Shown here: positions 19,191 to 28,742 of the stretch, one piece after another
Layout: each line of letters starts with the position of its first letter
Position numbering within the stretch: position 1 is the stretch's first letter
From: Photobacterium proteolyticum
Lineage (GTDB): Bacteria > Pseudomonadota > Gammaproteobacteria > Enterobacterales > Vibrionaceae
Reading direction: 5' to 3'
DNA: 64,000 nucleotides
Assembly (NCBI RefSeq): GCF_001939735.1
Contig: NZ_MJIL01000085.1
Span: 125,009-189,008, forward strand
Translations under genes and position numbers: made by a program
Notes under the pieces: model-generated
The model's input: only the letters and a program-made list of their open reading frames with translations
What the model was told of the DNA's origin: nothing
Databases searched by the model: none

Positions 19191-21986
19191 CTAGTCTCCT
19201 GCCTTTACAAGACCACTGTCCTCGACGTATTTCTGTAGTACATGCTGACCTTTTAGCACAGGGAACTCGAGCGTGAGATCTGGCTTGGCGAACTGCAGCT
19301 GGCCCATTTGATCCTGGTAGCTAGGCTGAACACAAACCAACGGCATTTGTTTGCCGTTTACTTCGGCTTCAATGGCTAATGGATCAAAACGTACATTAAC
19401 CATCTCCTCCCCCAGCTCTAGTTCAAGCAGGTATTTAGCCTTATTCTCTGCCGTTAAGATCAGCTCAAGTAATTCACCGGATGCATGTGCATAGCTCAAC
19501 TGGTAGCTATCTACGCCCCCTTCGGTACGATCAATTGCGACATTCAGCGCGTTATTAGTACCAAAGCGCAATAACGCACGGGCTGAGTGCCACGTCGACG
19601 GCAGGCAAGGTGACAGCGTCACTCTATCAGCCATTAAATTCGGAGCAAAGCCCATATAATCCTGATAGCCGTTACGGGTAAACTCGGACACAGACCATGC
19701 CTGGGCATAGGTACCTGTCGTCGTCACTTTATCTTCGCTATCCAGAAAAGCATCCAGATTCTCACTCATCGCCCCACGATGGCCAATTGACAAGATCTGA
19801 CGTGACAAATCTTTGGTCAGCTGGTAAGCGAAATCCGCATAGCCGTATGCTACTAGGCTTGAAACCGTAAAGCCCGCATTCCAGCCCCAAATCGTACCGT
19901 TATGATAGGCTGCATCCTTATGGTATTCCTCACGGTTCGCGTGATACGGGTGAAAGTCAGGGTCATACTGAGAAAGTGACGTGATCCCCCACGGGAACAG
20001 CAGTTCAGTCACCGCATTTTTCACCACCTTCGCGCCGGTTGTTTTATCAACCAGGCCACCGTCAAACGGTACGGTCAATGTCATCAGCTGGTTAGGGCGT
20101 ACCTGCAAATCGCGGCTGTCATCTTCACGTAGGCGATCTGCCAACTGCTCTTTGCTCTCATCCCAGAACATTGCCTGGAAGCTAGACTGCACCTTGTCGG
20201 CCAGGGTGCGATAATGCAGCGCTGATTCCAGATCATCGTTCAGCCTTGCCAGCTCTACAGCAACCTTCAGGCTGGTGTACCACAACGCTTGAATATCATT
20301 GGCGCGGTTACCCCGGGCAGACCACGGCAGCTTGCCTTCTAGTTTGGCATCCATCCAGGTATCGGGATCCCGGTGGGTCATCAGGCCGTGCCCATCAAGG
20401 TAATTTTTCTCGATACCATCGATATAAGTTTGGACTACCGGATAAATCGATTTGGCATACTCAAGATCACCACTGTACCTGAGATAATCCCACACCTCCC
20501 TCACCATCCAGGGTGTACCATCCGTGGTGTTGTAAATCATATTGGTCAGGCTGGTTACCCGGTTCGGGATCCGACCATAGTTGATGCTTTGCTCATCTGC
20601 CAGCTGCATTGAGGCAAAGTTATCGATGATAGTTTTTGCATCATCAAAATCCCCGTTTACCAGAGTAATACCCGGCAAGGCAATAAAGGAATCACGTCCC
20701 CAGCAGTCTTTGAACCACGGCAAGCCGGCCCAGATCCCTTTGCCAAACTCATTGGAAACAAACACCTTGCCTGACGCCTTGGCCCACATCAGCGCGCGGT
20801 TATACTCGAGATCCGATGTCCAAAGGTACGATTGCGTCAACATGTTATAAGTATTTTGCTGGTGGCGGGTATAACCGTCCTGTTCCAACAGCATATTGGC
20901 CTGTGCGACCGCCTCCGCTTCCGTTTCTGCAAATGCCAGATAAAGCGTAATACTGGTTTCTTGTTCAAGAGTTTCAATCACAGGTTTAACATGACTGCCA
21001 CTTAGGTGCACCACATCATTTAAGGCCGGAAGATCTGCAAACGTTGATTCCTTGAACCTGAAAGGCCGGTTAGCAGTCAACGCGATAAATGACGGGGTGT
21101 TGTCCTGTCGCAGTGCCGGGTCAAGTGCGTATAACACGCCATTATCAAAACTGGTAACCGTCGAGGTATTTATTGCAAGGTTCAGCTGCGGGGCTATCGA
21201 CAGTATTGCCGCATGCTCTGAGGAAACATTGATTACCGCCCCACGCTGCTGAGTCAGCAACATAAAGGTGTCCGAAGCCCCATTGTCATAATGATGAGTT
21301 ACACCATAAGGGAAAATCGCCGCTTCAGGTGCAACGTTCTTGTCATTGATCTTACCGTCGACAAAAGACGCAAATGTCCCCAGATACCAACCTTGTTTGT
21401 GACGGTATTTACCGGCAGCCACAAACCCATGGGTGATACCTTCAAAGTAACCATCAACATTATCGCCAAAGACAAACGGGACACTGCTATCGGCGGTGAT
21501 AGCCAGCTGTTCGAACAATGCATCAGGTGCCAATACTGGCTCGGGCTTAGCCTGTAATGAACCCGATTCTGCCACGATGGAAAAATCAGCCTGAACCAAA
21601 TCACGGCTCGGCTCGGCATCTCGATTTTCGCCGCCCTGTGCGATCAGCAAAAAAGGATTACCTGCTGTAACGGTCAATGAGACAGTATAAAGGCCGGTCT
21701 CAGGGGCCAGAAATGATAGATCATTGCCGATCCCTTTGGCCGCGATTAACGGCTGAGACTGATCGACAAAGCAGGAGACAGCCTTGTATTTATCAGCAGA
21801 AAAAGTCAGCTGTTCACTGCCTTGCTGATCCGAAACCTTAAAGCTGTGCTGATCTGCCGACAGACAAATAACCGCCTGATAGCATCCCTCGCCCATATAG
21901 GCCATTGGAGTATCATCTCCCCAGCCATTAAACGTCCCCTTTACGTACAACTGTTCTTTATAAGGAGCTTGTTCTAACCCGTTCAC
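19191..21986 (-). CDS. Amylo-alpha-1,6-glucosidase / glycogen-debranching family protein with N-terminal starch-binding-like domain
   Basis: A 931-residue cytosolic protein. Residues 1-75 look like an early-set carbohydrate-binding module (LYVKGTFNGWGDD). A central beta-rich domain follows, then an alpha/alpha barrel of the GDE C-terminal type with PWFKDCWGRDSFIALPG around 430 and acidic residues in DGTPWMVREVWDYLR. This family hydrolyses alpha-1,6 branches or short alpha-glucans. The start is GTG at 21986 with AAGGA 6 nt upstream. It follows malE2 by about 150 nt on the same strand, with a hairpin between, so it is probably co-transcribed with that binding protein. The exact linkage cut cannot be read from the sequence. 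Confidence 0.8.
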   Translation of the reverse strand: MNGLEQAPYKEQLYVKGTFNGWGDDTPMAYMGEGCYQAVICLSADQHSFKVSDQQGSEQLTFSADKYKAVSCFVDQSQPLIAAKGIGNDLSFLAPETGLYTVSLTVTAGNPFLLIAQGGENRDAEPSRDLVQADFSIVAESGSLQAKPEPVLAPDALFEQLAITADSSVPFVFGDNVDGYFEGITHGFVAAGKYRHKQGWYLGTFASFVDGKINDKNVAPEAAIFPYGVTHHYDNGASDTFMLLTQQRGAVINVSSEHAAILSIAPQLNLAINTSTVTSFDNGVLYALDPALRQDNTPSFIALTANRPFRFKESTFADLPALNDVVHLSGSHVKPVIETLEQETSITLYLAFAETEAEAVAQANMLLEQDGYTRHQQNTYNMLTQSYLWTSDLEYNRALMWAKASGKVFVSNEFGKGIWAGLPWFKDCWGRDSFIALPGITLVNGDFDDAKTIIDNFASMQLADEQSINYGRIPNRVTSLTNMIYNTTDGTPWMVREVWDYLRYSGDLEYAKSIYPVVQTYIDGIEKNYLDGHGLMTHRDPDTWMDAKLEGKLPWSARGNRANDIQALWYTSLKVAVELARLNDDLESALHYRTLADKVQSSFQAMFWDESKEQLADRLREDDSRDLQVRPNQLMTLTVPFDGGLVDKTTGAKVVKNAVTELLFPWGITSLSQYDPDFHPYHANREEYHKDAAYHNGTIWGWNAGFTVSSLVAYGYADFAYQLTKDLSRQILSIGHRGAMSENLDAFLDSEDKVTTTGTYAQAWSVSEFTRNGYQDYMGFAPNLMADRVTLSPCLPSTWHSARALLRFGTNNALNVAIDRTEGGVDSYQLSYAHASGELLELILTAENKAKYLLELELGEEMVNVRFDPLAIEAEVNGKQMPLVCVQPSYQDQMGQLQFAKPDLTLEFPVLKGQHVLQKYVEDSGLVKAGD

Positions 21987-22060
21987 ATATATTCCTTATC
22001 AATAAGCGATATATCGTTTTTACCTGATATCAAATGCAGAAATGTCTTATTCAGATAGCA

Positions 22061-22086
22061 CAATGCGCAGACTAGGCTGCGCATTG
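22061..22086 (-). repeat. Intercistronic hairpin between malE2 and the debranching gene
   Basis: Perfect 10-bp inverted repeat CAATGCGCAG/CTGCGCATTG with a 6-nt loop. There is no T tract, so it more likely stabilises the upstream malE2 mRNA than terminates it. Confidence 0.6.
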
Positions 22087-22136
22087 ATTTGATTGCTATG
22101 ACGTTGCTATTGCCATGTTAGAGGCTCACAATCGTC

Positions 22137-23321
22137 TTACTTGTTAATCTGAGAAGCCGCGGTATCCAAAGCTTCTTTAACTGTCTGACGACCAAGCAGT
22201 GCATTTTCGATAGCTGCACCTTCAGCAAACCAGTAAGCCGTCATTTCAGGAATGTTAGGCATGATTTCACCGTTTTGGGCATTGGTCATCGTGGCCGCAA
22301 TACGGCTGTCTTTAGCCAGAATATTCTGGAATGATTTCAGTGTGACTGCACCAAGAGGCTTGTCATCGTTAACCATTTTCAGCCCTTCGTTAGTTAGCAG
22401 GTAGTTCTCAAGGAACTCAACAGACAGGTCCTGGTTCGGGCTAGCGGCGTTGATACCGGCACTCAGTACGCCAACGAATGGGTTAGAAGCACCACCGTTA
22501 AGCGTCGGCAGTACAGCAACACCGTAGTTTAGGTTTGATTTTTCAAGGTTACCCCACGACCATGGACCATTGATGGTCATCGCGACATTACCTTTGTTGA
22601 ATTCAGATTCAGAAACGGCGTAATCCATATCCGGTGAAATAACATCTTTCTTAGCCAGGTCAACCAGGAAGCTCAGACCAGCAATACCCGCGTCGCTATT
22701 CACACCAACCTGCTTGCCATCGAAGCCAGATTCCGTTTTCTTAAACGCATAACCACCGTTGGCAGAAATCATCGGCCATGTGAAGTAAGCGTTCTTCACA
22801 TCCCACATGATGGCTTTCTTGCCTTTTGCCTGCATTTGCTTCTCAATGGCATACAGCTCTTCCCATGTCTTTGGTGGCTCAGGAAGCAGGTCTTTGTTAT
22901 AAATAAGAGATGGAGACTCAACTGCCATTGGGTAGCCAACCAGCTTGCCATCGTACGTCACCGCATCCCAGCTGAAATCGACAAACTTGTCCTTAAACTC
23001 TGCAGAAGGTTTTACTTCAGCCAATAAACCTGATTTAGCGTATCCACCAAAACGGTCATGAGCCCAGAAGATGATGTCCGGACCACCACCTGTTGCTGCT
23101 ACTTGCTGGAATTTAGCTTCCAGAGACTCAGGGTACTGAACGTTAACTTTGACACCAGTATCTTCTTCGAACTTGCGGCCAACTTCAGCAAGGCCTTCAT
23201 AACCTTTATCGCCGTTAATCCAAATCAGGATTTCACCTTCCTGCATGGCAGAGGCTGCCATTGGAAAAGCTAGCGCAGCTGTAAGAGAGCAAAGAGTCAG
23301 AGTTTTCAGAACACGTTTCAT
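22137..23321 (-). CDS. Second maltose/maltodextrin-binding protein (MalE paralogue)
   Basis: A 394-residue precursor with a signal peptide cleaved near ASA-M (about residue 25). It is clearly an MBP paralogue of the malE product. [25 protein letters not shown] and the late Trp are kept. The EPY triad (Glu153-Pro154 of E. coli numbering) has become NAY, and EALSL has become ESPSL. The sugar subsite therefore differs, suggesting a different chain length or linkage preference. No permease genes accompany it, so it presumably feeds MalFGK2. It has its own upstream MalT-like and CRP sites and sits before a debranching enzyme gene. Confidence 0.9.
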   Translation of the reverse strand: MKRVLKTLTLCSLTAALAFPMAASAMQEGEILIWINGDKGYEGLAEVGRKFEEDTGVKVNVQYPESLEAKFQQVAATGGGPDIIFWAHDRFGGYAKSGLLAEVKPSAEFKDKFVDFSWDAVTYDGKLVGYPMAVESPSLIYNKDLLPEPPKTWEELYAIEKQMQAKGKKAIMWDVKNAYFTWPMISANGGYAFKKTESGFDGKQVGVNSDAGIAGLSFLVDLAKKDVISPDMDYAVSESEFNKGNVAMTINGPWSWGNLEKSNLNYGVAVLPTLNGGASNPFVGVLSAGINAASPNQDLSVEFLENYLLTNEGLKMVNDDKPLGAVTLKSFQNILAKDSRIAATMTNAQNGEIMPNIPEMTAYWFAEGAAIENALLGRQTVKEALDTAASQINK

Positions 23322-23358
23322 AGTCGATTTCCGTTGTAATTTTTGTGAACAGGGGCAT

Positions 23359-23405
23359 TCTCCTCCCCCCCATGCAGATGAGCATCATCCCCCTCCCTAC
23401 GCCCC
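23359..23405 (-). promoter_or_regulatory. MalT-like box cluster upstream of malE2
   Basis: On the minus strand: GGGGCGTAGG (23396-23405), GGGGATGATG (23383-23392) and GGGGAGGAGA (23359-23368). The first two are a direct pair 3 bp apart, the same arrangement as upstream of malE. They lie 38-84 nt before the start codon. MalT control is inferred. Confidence 0.6.
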
Positions 23406-23425
23406 CACCCTGTTTTGCTCAACTA

Positions 23426-23441
23426 TGTGAAACTGAACACA
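23426..23441. promoter_or_regulatory. CRP-like site upstream of malE2
   Basis: TGTGA-AACTGA-ACACA matches TGTGA-N6-TCACA at 9 of 10 core bases. It is just upstream of the MalT-like boxes, a typical CRP position for mal promoters. Confidence 0.6.
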
Positions 23442-23462
23442 TTTTGTTGGACAAAAACACAA

Positions 23463-23486
23463 ACGGCGAAGGTGATCCTTCGCCGT
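23463..23486 (-). terminator. Rho-independent terminator of the antiporter gene
   Basis: 10-bp stem ACGGCGAAGG/CCTTCGCCGT with a TGAT loop; the minus-strand tail is T-rich (TTTGTGTTTTTG). It lies 25 nt past the antiporter stop. Confidence 0.85.
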
Positions 23487-23510
23487 CTTATTAACCGATA
23501 AAAGACCGGG

Positions 23511-24701
23511 CTACTCTTTTTGATTCAGACCTAATCTGTTCGCCAAAGGTTCAATCGCCCAACCTTGAACTATTACTGAGATCAATACGATAAAGAACAC
23601 CATATGCATCATTTGCTGTGCCCCTGCGACGCCTTCAGCAGCTGGGATCAAGGCAAAGACAATGGGTGTCGCACCCTTGAGTCCGATGGCGGAAATGAAG
23701 AATTTCTTCTTGATGCTGACCGCCCTGAACGGCAGAAAGCTAATAAAGACCGCCAGCGGACGAGCAACTAACATCAATATCAATGCCGGAATAATGGCTA
23801 TCCATACATCACCAATGAGTGCCTTGGGGAAAAATTGCAAACCAAGAATAATGAACATCAACGCCTGCGCCAGCCATGAAAGACTATTAAAGAAGTGTTT
23901 ACTTACTTCCTTGCCCCGCCGTAATCCATTTCCCATCATGACACCGGAGACATAGGAGGCAATCAAGATATTTCCACCCAGTACATCACTACCGTAAGCA
24001 GCAATAACAAAGCAGGCCAAGATAAATACCGGGATCAACCCGTATTCTTCAAGCTTGATTTTATTTAGTAAGGTCACGCCACCTAGCCCGACCAGATAAC
24101 CGGCACCGATCCCCACGACAATTTGCTGGACCAGTTCAATGCCAATGCCGGCTGCTCCCACCGACTGTCCGGTACTGGCAATCATCCCGGTCAGAATCAC
24201 CACCAGTAACAGTGCAACGGGGTCATTGGTTGCCGATTCAAACTCAAGAACGGTATCGGTATTTTCTTTTAGCTTGAGCTTTTTCGATTCGAGGATAGAA
24301 AACACCGCAGCGGCATCTGTAGACGATACGACGGCAGCAAATAACATGCAGGTCAAAAAATCAAAATCGAGCACAAAATACAAGATCCCGCCCAGAATGC
24401 CTGTAGTCAATACGACCCCAGCCGTTGACAGCATCCCCCCCTCTTTATAGGCAACGAGAATACTGGACTTAGAGGTATTCAACCCTCCGACAAACACAAT
24501 GACATTAAGAGCCAGAGATCCAATGAATGACGTTTGCTCAAGATCATCGTACACAAAATCGAACTCGCCGTTGCCAAACAACAAGCCAACCCCGATGAAT
24601 ATCAGTAAAGATGGCAGGCCGAGGGTCTTCGACGGCTGATGAAGCAAAATACCTATCGCCGTCAGTACGGCCATTCCCAACATTGTGAACTCTGTACTCA
24701 A
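23511..24701 (-). CDS. NhaP-type (CPA1) cation/proton antiporter
   Basis: About 396 residues with twelve or so hydrophobic helices, of the sodium/hydrogen exchanger family. The conserved SSTDAAAVFSIL and FESATNDPVALLL stretches carry the Asp pair that binds cation and proton; GLKGATPIVFALIPAA is also typical. It ends shortly after the last helix and lacks the cytosolic TrkA-C domains of CvrA/NhaP2, which are about 180 residues longer. The TTG at 24701 has GGAG 7 nt upstream; an ATG at 24731 is in frame but lacks a site. It exports Na+ or K+ in exchange for protons; the ion cannot be assigned. It is unrelated by function to the flanking mal genes. Confidence 0.8.
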   Translation of the reverse strand: MSTEFTMLGMAVLTAIGILLHQPSKTLGLPSLLIFIGVGLLFGNGEFDFVYDDLEQTSFIGSLALNVIVFVGGLNTSKSSILVAYKEGGMLSTAGVVLTTGILGGILYFVLDFDFLTCMLFAAVVSSTDAAAVFSILESKKLKLKENTDTVLEFESATNDPVALLLVVILTGMIASTGQSVGAAGIGIELVQQIVVGIGAGYLVGLGGVTLLNKIKLEEYGLIPVFILACFVIAAYGSDVLGGNILIASYVSGVMMGNGLRRGKEVSKHFFNSLSWLAQALMFIILGLQFFPKALIGDVWIAIIPALILMLVARPLAVFISFLPFRAVSIKKKFFISAIGLKGATPIVFALIPAAEGVAGAQQMMHMVFFIVLISVIVQGWAIEPLANRLGLNQKE

Positions 24702-25023
24702 TACAACACTCCTAAAATGTTCCATGAACAAAAATAACCTGGAGGCACCGATAATTCAGCTAAAAGGCAAACAAAGACTGAAGCAATTTAAAGAAAGCAC
24801 CGTAAATTGCATTTAATTAAGGGATAACTCAACTAAATACAGCCAAATTCATAAAAGCTTAGACTCATACGCTCTCAGTTGCCATTTAAAAGTAATGAGT
24901 TAGCTCATTAAGATCAAGTGACAAAAGGCATGCAGACACATTTTGCAAACAAAAAAGGCCTTAGACCAATTTAACCCCCCATAGACCCAATAATAATATG
25001 TTTTATTACTTCAAGGTACTCAG
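24702..25023. other. Intergenic stretch upstream of the antiporter
   Basis: AT-rich with no gene seen. It contains a perfect palindrome TAATGAG-TTAG-CTCATTA at 24893-24910, which could be an operator or a small hairpin. Confidence 0.4.
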
Positions 25024-25306
25024 TATACCCAAGCTACCTCAAGATGCAGGATTCAGAGTGAGACCAGCGAGCTCAGTTTAAGGAAAATGACGGTAGGAAT
25101 GGCTTTCCCTTTCAACGTTATTTGACACAGAAATGGGGTCGCTGGCTCACTCCCAAAGGGCGAGTTCCAGTTCTTTTAAGTAGATAGGGGCTTCTATGCG
25201 TTGTTACCGATTATTAATTTAGAGCCACTAGATTTTCTAATCGGTGCCTAGCCTACAAGCCAAGTAATTCTCGCTGAAACGAGCATCTTGAGGTAGCTTG
25301 GGTATA
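25024..25306. mobile_element. MITE-like element with 24-bp terminal inverted repeats
   Basis: A 283-bp non-coding element bounded by perfect 24-bp inverted repeats. The left end starts TATACCCAAGCTACCTCAAG at 25024 and the right end is its complement at 25283-25306. It holds no transposase. The outermost TA may be the target duplication. A related partial end lies at 25429-25447 and a possible third at 63990. The termini look like a short repeat I recall from Vibrio and Photobacterium intergenic regions, but I cannot confirm the family here. Confidence 0.7.
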
Positions 25307-25428
25307 TCTTCCTCTTCCATTCTCAGAAGGCGAACCGCCATGCAGGATAGATCCGTATTACCCTGTTGCTTTAAACCGGGAAAGTCATCACTTCTGTGTA
25401 ATAAATGGCAAGAAACTTGTTCTATATG

Positions 25429-25447
25429 TATACCCAAACAACCTCAA
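25429..25447 (+). repeat. Solo copy of the MITE terminal sequence
   Basis: TATACCCAAACAACCTCAA matches the first 19 bases of the MITE terminus with two differences. It lies about 120 bp right of the element and just before the small secreted-protein gene, so it may be a relic or contribute to that gene's leader. Confidence 0.55.
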
Positions 25448-25493
25448 CCGGGTTTATTTGGATGTAGACGACAAGCTGTTTACGAGGAGAAGA

Positions 25494-25646
25494 ATGATGA
25501 AGTTGAAAGCACTACTGATTGCCGTCAGCTTATTCTCTATCAACATTGCTGTGGCATCTGATCACTGTAACTGGTACATCGAAGATCGTGGCTGGTGTAC
25601 ACCGTATTTCCCGACTAGTGATCCTTACCCTTCTAAAGGTAAGTGA
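25494..25646 (+). CDS. Small secreted protein with two cysteines, unknown function
   Basis: About 50 residues. The N-terminus MMKLKALLIAVSLFSINIAVAS is a clear signal peptide, leaving a mature peptide of about 28 residues with two Cys (DHCNWYIEDRGWC), three Trp-and-Tyr-rich stretches and a Pro-rich tail. A GAGGAG site precedes two adjacent ATG codons; either may start translation. I do not recognise the family. The two Cys could form a disulfide in the periplasm. It lies between a MITE and the alpha-amylase gene (convergent). Confidence 0.6.
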   Translation: MMKLKALLIAVSLFSINIAVASDHCNWYIEDRGWCTPYFPTSDPYPSKGK

Positions 25647-25754
25647 ATGAAATAAATCCTCAGATGTGGCAAAGCCGCTGATATCAGCAGCTTTTATTAT
25701 CTATCTTTCCGTATTTATCTGTTCTGGCAACTACTTGTGCTTATTGTTCCAATG

Positions 25755-27554
25755 CTAGCTCAGCGCAAACACCTTCGCAGCCAGAGGTGGTAGCTCGATA
25801 CAAACTTTACCTTCTCCATCTGCGACCATTAGCGAAACCTCTTCCTTGCCATAAAGCTGCTCTTCCAACGGGTAGTTACCATCACTGAGCCCCCAGGCAT
25901 CAATCAGTGCAGTAGGAACAATGACTTCTGTCGGGCCATGATCACTCTCGGCAAAGTTGGCAATGATCAACAGTTTTTGCTGTTCGTCAAAACGACTAAA
26001 ACAAAATAACTGATCGTTATAGCTCGGGTTGTTCTTCCGGTTATAACGGTGAATCTCTTGGTATTGACCCGTCATAGCCGAGTTAGTCAGCGAAAAATTA
26101 AGCAAGCGCTGGTAGAAATCGCGTAATGCCTTTTCTTCATCCGTGAGTAAACCACCGTCAAACTCACCACCGTTCATCCAACGCTGGTGACTAGGAACGC
26201 CATAATAATCAAAAATCGTGGTACGTGATTTAAGACCAAACCCGGCATCATCAGCACCGGCTTCACCCACTTCCTGCCCGAAATACACCATGGTCGGCGA
26301 GGTACTCAACGTTGTCGACACCAACATCGCAGGTATGCCCTTGTTGGCATCTCCGGCAAACTCAGGGCTGGCGACTCGCTGTTCATCATGGTTATCAAGA
26401 AAGTGCAGCATATGGTGTTCAATATCTTCCAACTGCTCTTGCACTTCTGCAATCGCATCGGTAGAGCCCTTGCCCTGCATCACTAACTTCAGGCTGTCAT
26501 ACAGATCCACTTTGTCGTAGAGATAGTCCATCTTGCCAAGGTGGATATAGTCACGATATAGGTGCGGCTGGTAGACTTCAGCCATCAAGAAGGCATCCGG
26601 GTTTGCCTGCTTGATTGAGGAGTTCATAAAGCTCCAAAACTCAACCGGTACCATTTCCGCCATATCATAACGGAAACCATCGACACCAAGCTCTAGCCAG
26701 TACAAGGCGATATCACGGAATTTAATCCACGAATCAGGTACTGACTTATCTTGCCAGAATAAGAAATGCTCATTGTGGTCTTTTAGCTCATATCCCTTTG
26801 GTAACTCATCAAAATCTTTTGTCCCATCAGGTTTAACACCATAATTCACCTTGACCGTTTCGTACCAGTCATCGAAGTTTGGCTGAGCCAGACGTGAGCC
26901 ATTGCCGGTCCATTTGGCAGGATACTCTTCATAAGGGGTATTCAAATCCGGATGGGCTTCGCCGCCTAAAGGCAAATAACCATTTTCAGGTTCTGGCAGT
27001 CTGAAGGTTTCACCCGGAATATAGTAAAAATTATTATCCCGGTGATAGGCCTGTGTCGTTTCATCCGATGCACCAAAATCCTCGACACCGACCGGGTTCG
27101 TCAGTCCTTCGTAACGTCGTGCGACATGATTCGGTACGATATCAATGATGACTTTTAGGCCATGTTGATGGCTACGTTCGATAAGCGCCTGAAACTCCTC
27201 AAGACGCCTGGCCGGATCGACGGCAAGATCGGGATTAACGTTGTAATAGTCTTTTACTGCATATGGCGATCCCGCGCGCCCCTTTACCACACTAGGATGA
27301 TCGGTGCTGATCCCATACTGGCTGTAGTCTCGAACCAACGCATGGTGAGGCACACCGGTATACCAAATATGACTTACACCTAGCTGACGGATCTCGCTTA
27401 ATGCTTTATCCGTAAAATCATTGAATTTCCCGACACCGTTTTCCTCAATGGTGCCCCAGGCTTTATTGGTTGTGTTGGTATTGCCAAACAAGCGAGTAAA
27501 TACCTGATAGACAACATGCTTATCAAGTGTCTTGAGTTTCTTAACGTCAGTCAT
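25755..27554 (-). CDS. Cytosolic alpha-amylase, GH13 family
   Basis: A 599-residue GH13 glycosidase acting on alpha-1,4 glucans. It has no signal peptide, so it works on maltodextrins inside the cell. The (beta/alpha)8 barrel begins at once (HVVYQVFTRLFGN) with VIIDIVPNH as conserved region I. The nucleophile Asp297 is in DGFRYDMAE, the acid/base Glu326 in LMAEVYQP, and the third acid Asp390 in DNHDEQR. A C-terminal beta domain follows. It lies 125 nt behind malM on the same strand and may be read through from lamB-malM. The gap contains a hairpin with arms ACGGG/CCCGT. The Shine-Dalgarno sequence is weak. Confidence 0.88.
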   Translation of the reverse strand: MTDVKKLKTLDKHVVYQVFTRLFGNTNTTNKAWGTIEENGVGKFNDFTDKALSEIRQLGVSHIWYTGVPHHALVRDYSQYGISTDHPSVVKGRAGSPYAVKDYYNVNPDLAVDPARRLEEFQALIERSHQHGLKVIIDIVPNHVARRYEGLTNPVGVEDFGASDETTQAYHRDNNFYYIPGETFRLPEPENGYLPLGGEAHPDLNTPYEEYPAKWTGNGSRLAQPNFDDWYETVKVNYGVKPDGTKDFDELPKGYELKDHNEHFLFWQDKSVPDSWIKFRDIALYWLELGVDGFRYDMAEMVPVEFWSFMNSSIKQANPDAFLMAEVYQPHLYRDYIHLGKMDYLYDKVDLYDSLKLVMQGKGSTDAIAEVQEQLEDIEHHMLHFLDNHDEQRVASPEFAGDANKGIPAMLVSTTLSTSPTMVYFGQEVGEAGADDAGFGLKSRTTIFDYYGVPSHQRWMNGGEFDGGLLTDEEKALRDFYQRLLNFSLTNSAMTGQYQEIHRYNRKNNPSYNDQLFCFSRFDEQQKLLIIANFAESDHGPTEVIVPTALIDAWGLSDGNYPLEEQLYGKEEVSLMVADGEGKVCIELPPLAAKVFALS

Positions 27555-27679
27555 GATAGGTTAACTCAGAAGGCTAATAGTGGAGTTAGAGAGATGCGAG
27601 AACGGGCAAAGGCTTACCCGTATTCTCAAACCACACCAAGACAGATGATCAACACCCTGGCGTGGTCAGTTTATAGCGG

Positions 27680-28612
27680 CTACTTTTTGATAAGCTCAAC
27701 GAAAGTCGTTTCGGCTGAACGAGATCCGGCACGCTTGGCTTCTTCCAGGAGCTGAAGCGCTTTGTGCATATCATTCTTCTCAACAGCGGCTTTAATTTGA
27801 GAGTTATAGAAGGCCTCTGTTTCAGGCAGCATAGCCGGTGTATTTACCGTATTGGTGCTAGATTGCTGTGTCGAGGCTGCAGCTGCAACAGGCACAGGTG
27901 CAACAACGGCAGTAGTCGGTGCCTTAGCAGGTGCTTTTTTTGATACTGGAGCAGTTGCCGGTGCTGAAACAACGAACTCGTCGGCTCGGTAAGAGCGCAA
28001 ATTCAGCGGTTTCAAATCCAGCTCTAGTGAGCCAAACTTCTGATGCTGGATAACAGGATCGGTCACCATTGGTCTCGCCAGGCCAAGCTCTTCGGCACGA
28101 ATACGCTCTGGATGAGGAATCGTAATCTCCCCTTCGCGGTATTCCAGTGGCGAGTAGATAACCATATAAGGCGTTGTTTGCTGATCCATTACTATACGAT
28201 GCTGGTAGCTCGAAAGGCTAAACAGGTTTGCTGGCATGACATCAAACTCATCAAGAGCAATGGTCTTAACTATTTGAAATTCAGGGTCTAACAAAATAAC
28301 TTTTGGAGCAAAGACACCGGCAATTTTCATCCAGCTTTTTACATCAACTTGCAGGCGTTCGATATTGCGAGGGATAGCAAATGCCGCAAAATAACTTTTC
28401 CCTTCAGCAAATTCATTCACTTGAGAATAGTCATCAATGATGAAATCAATCTTATCTCCATTCATTGGTACCCAAGAAAACTCACTAAATGAGTTACAAC
28501 AAACTGGTGCAGCCACTGCAATATCTTTTGTTGATTCAGCTGAAGGGGAAGCCGTACAGCCAAGTAAACTTGCCGCCAGCAAAGCCGCAAGTGTTGTTTT
28601 AATTATTTTCAT
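27680..28612 (-). CDS. malM: MalM-like maltose operon periplasmic lipoprotein
   Basis: A 310-residue exported protein. The signal sequence ends in a lipobox (SLLGC), so it is a predicted lipoprotein. The MalM fold follows (FSEFSWVPMNGDKIDF..., later ELGLARPMVTDPVIQHQKFGS), then an Ala/Pro/Thr-rich linker (about 225-265) and a C-terminal helical tail. The ATG at 28612 has GGAG 7 nt upstream; a longer in-frame start is weaker. As in E. coli, it lies directly downstream of lamB with a terminator-like hairpin between. In E. coli MalM is a periplasmic protein of unclear role in maltose uptake. Confidence 0.88.
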   Translation of the reverse strand: MKIIKTTLAALLAASLLGCTASPSAESTKDIAVAAPVCCNSFSEFSWVPMNGDKIDFIIDDYSQVNEFAEGKSYFAAFAIPRNIERLQVDVKSWMKIAGVFAPKVILLDPEFQIVKTIALDEFDVMPANLFSLSSYQHRIVMDQQTTPYMVIYSPLEYREGEITIPHPERIRAEELGLARPMVTDPVIQHQKFGSLELDLKPLNLRSYRADEFVVSAPATAPVSKKAPAKAPTTAVVAPVPVAAAASTQQSSTNTVNTPAMLPETEAFYNSQIKAAVEKNDMHKALQLLEEAKRAGSRSAETTFVELIKK

Positions 28613-28705
28613 CTTTGATCTCCCATACCCTAACATCATTTTATGGGTATACATCTATTAGCATCCGAACAAATCTACAGCAGAATCCAATAGATATATA
28701 CTCAA

Positions 28706-28729
28706 AAAGGCAGCCCTTGGGCTGCCTTT
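28706..28729 (-). terminator. Terminator after lamB
   Basis: 11-bp stem AAAGGCAGCCC/GGGCTGCCTTT with a TT loop and a short T tail on the minus strand, between lamB and malM. Partial read-through would supply malM. Confidence 0.9.
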
Positions 28730-28742
28730 AACATTAAATGGC

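Noticed and set aside
25024..25306. Complete insertion sequence
   Set aside because: Only 283 bp and no transposase frame; terminal repeats alone, hence MITE-like.
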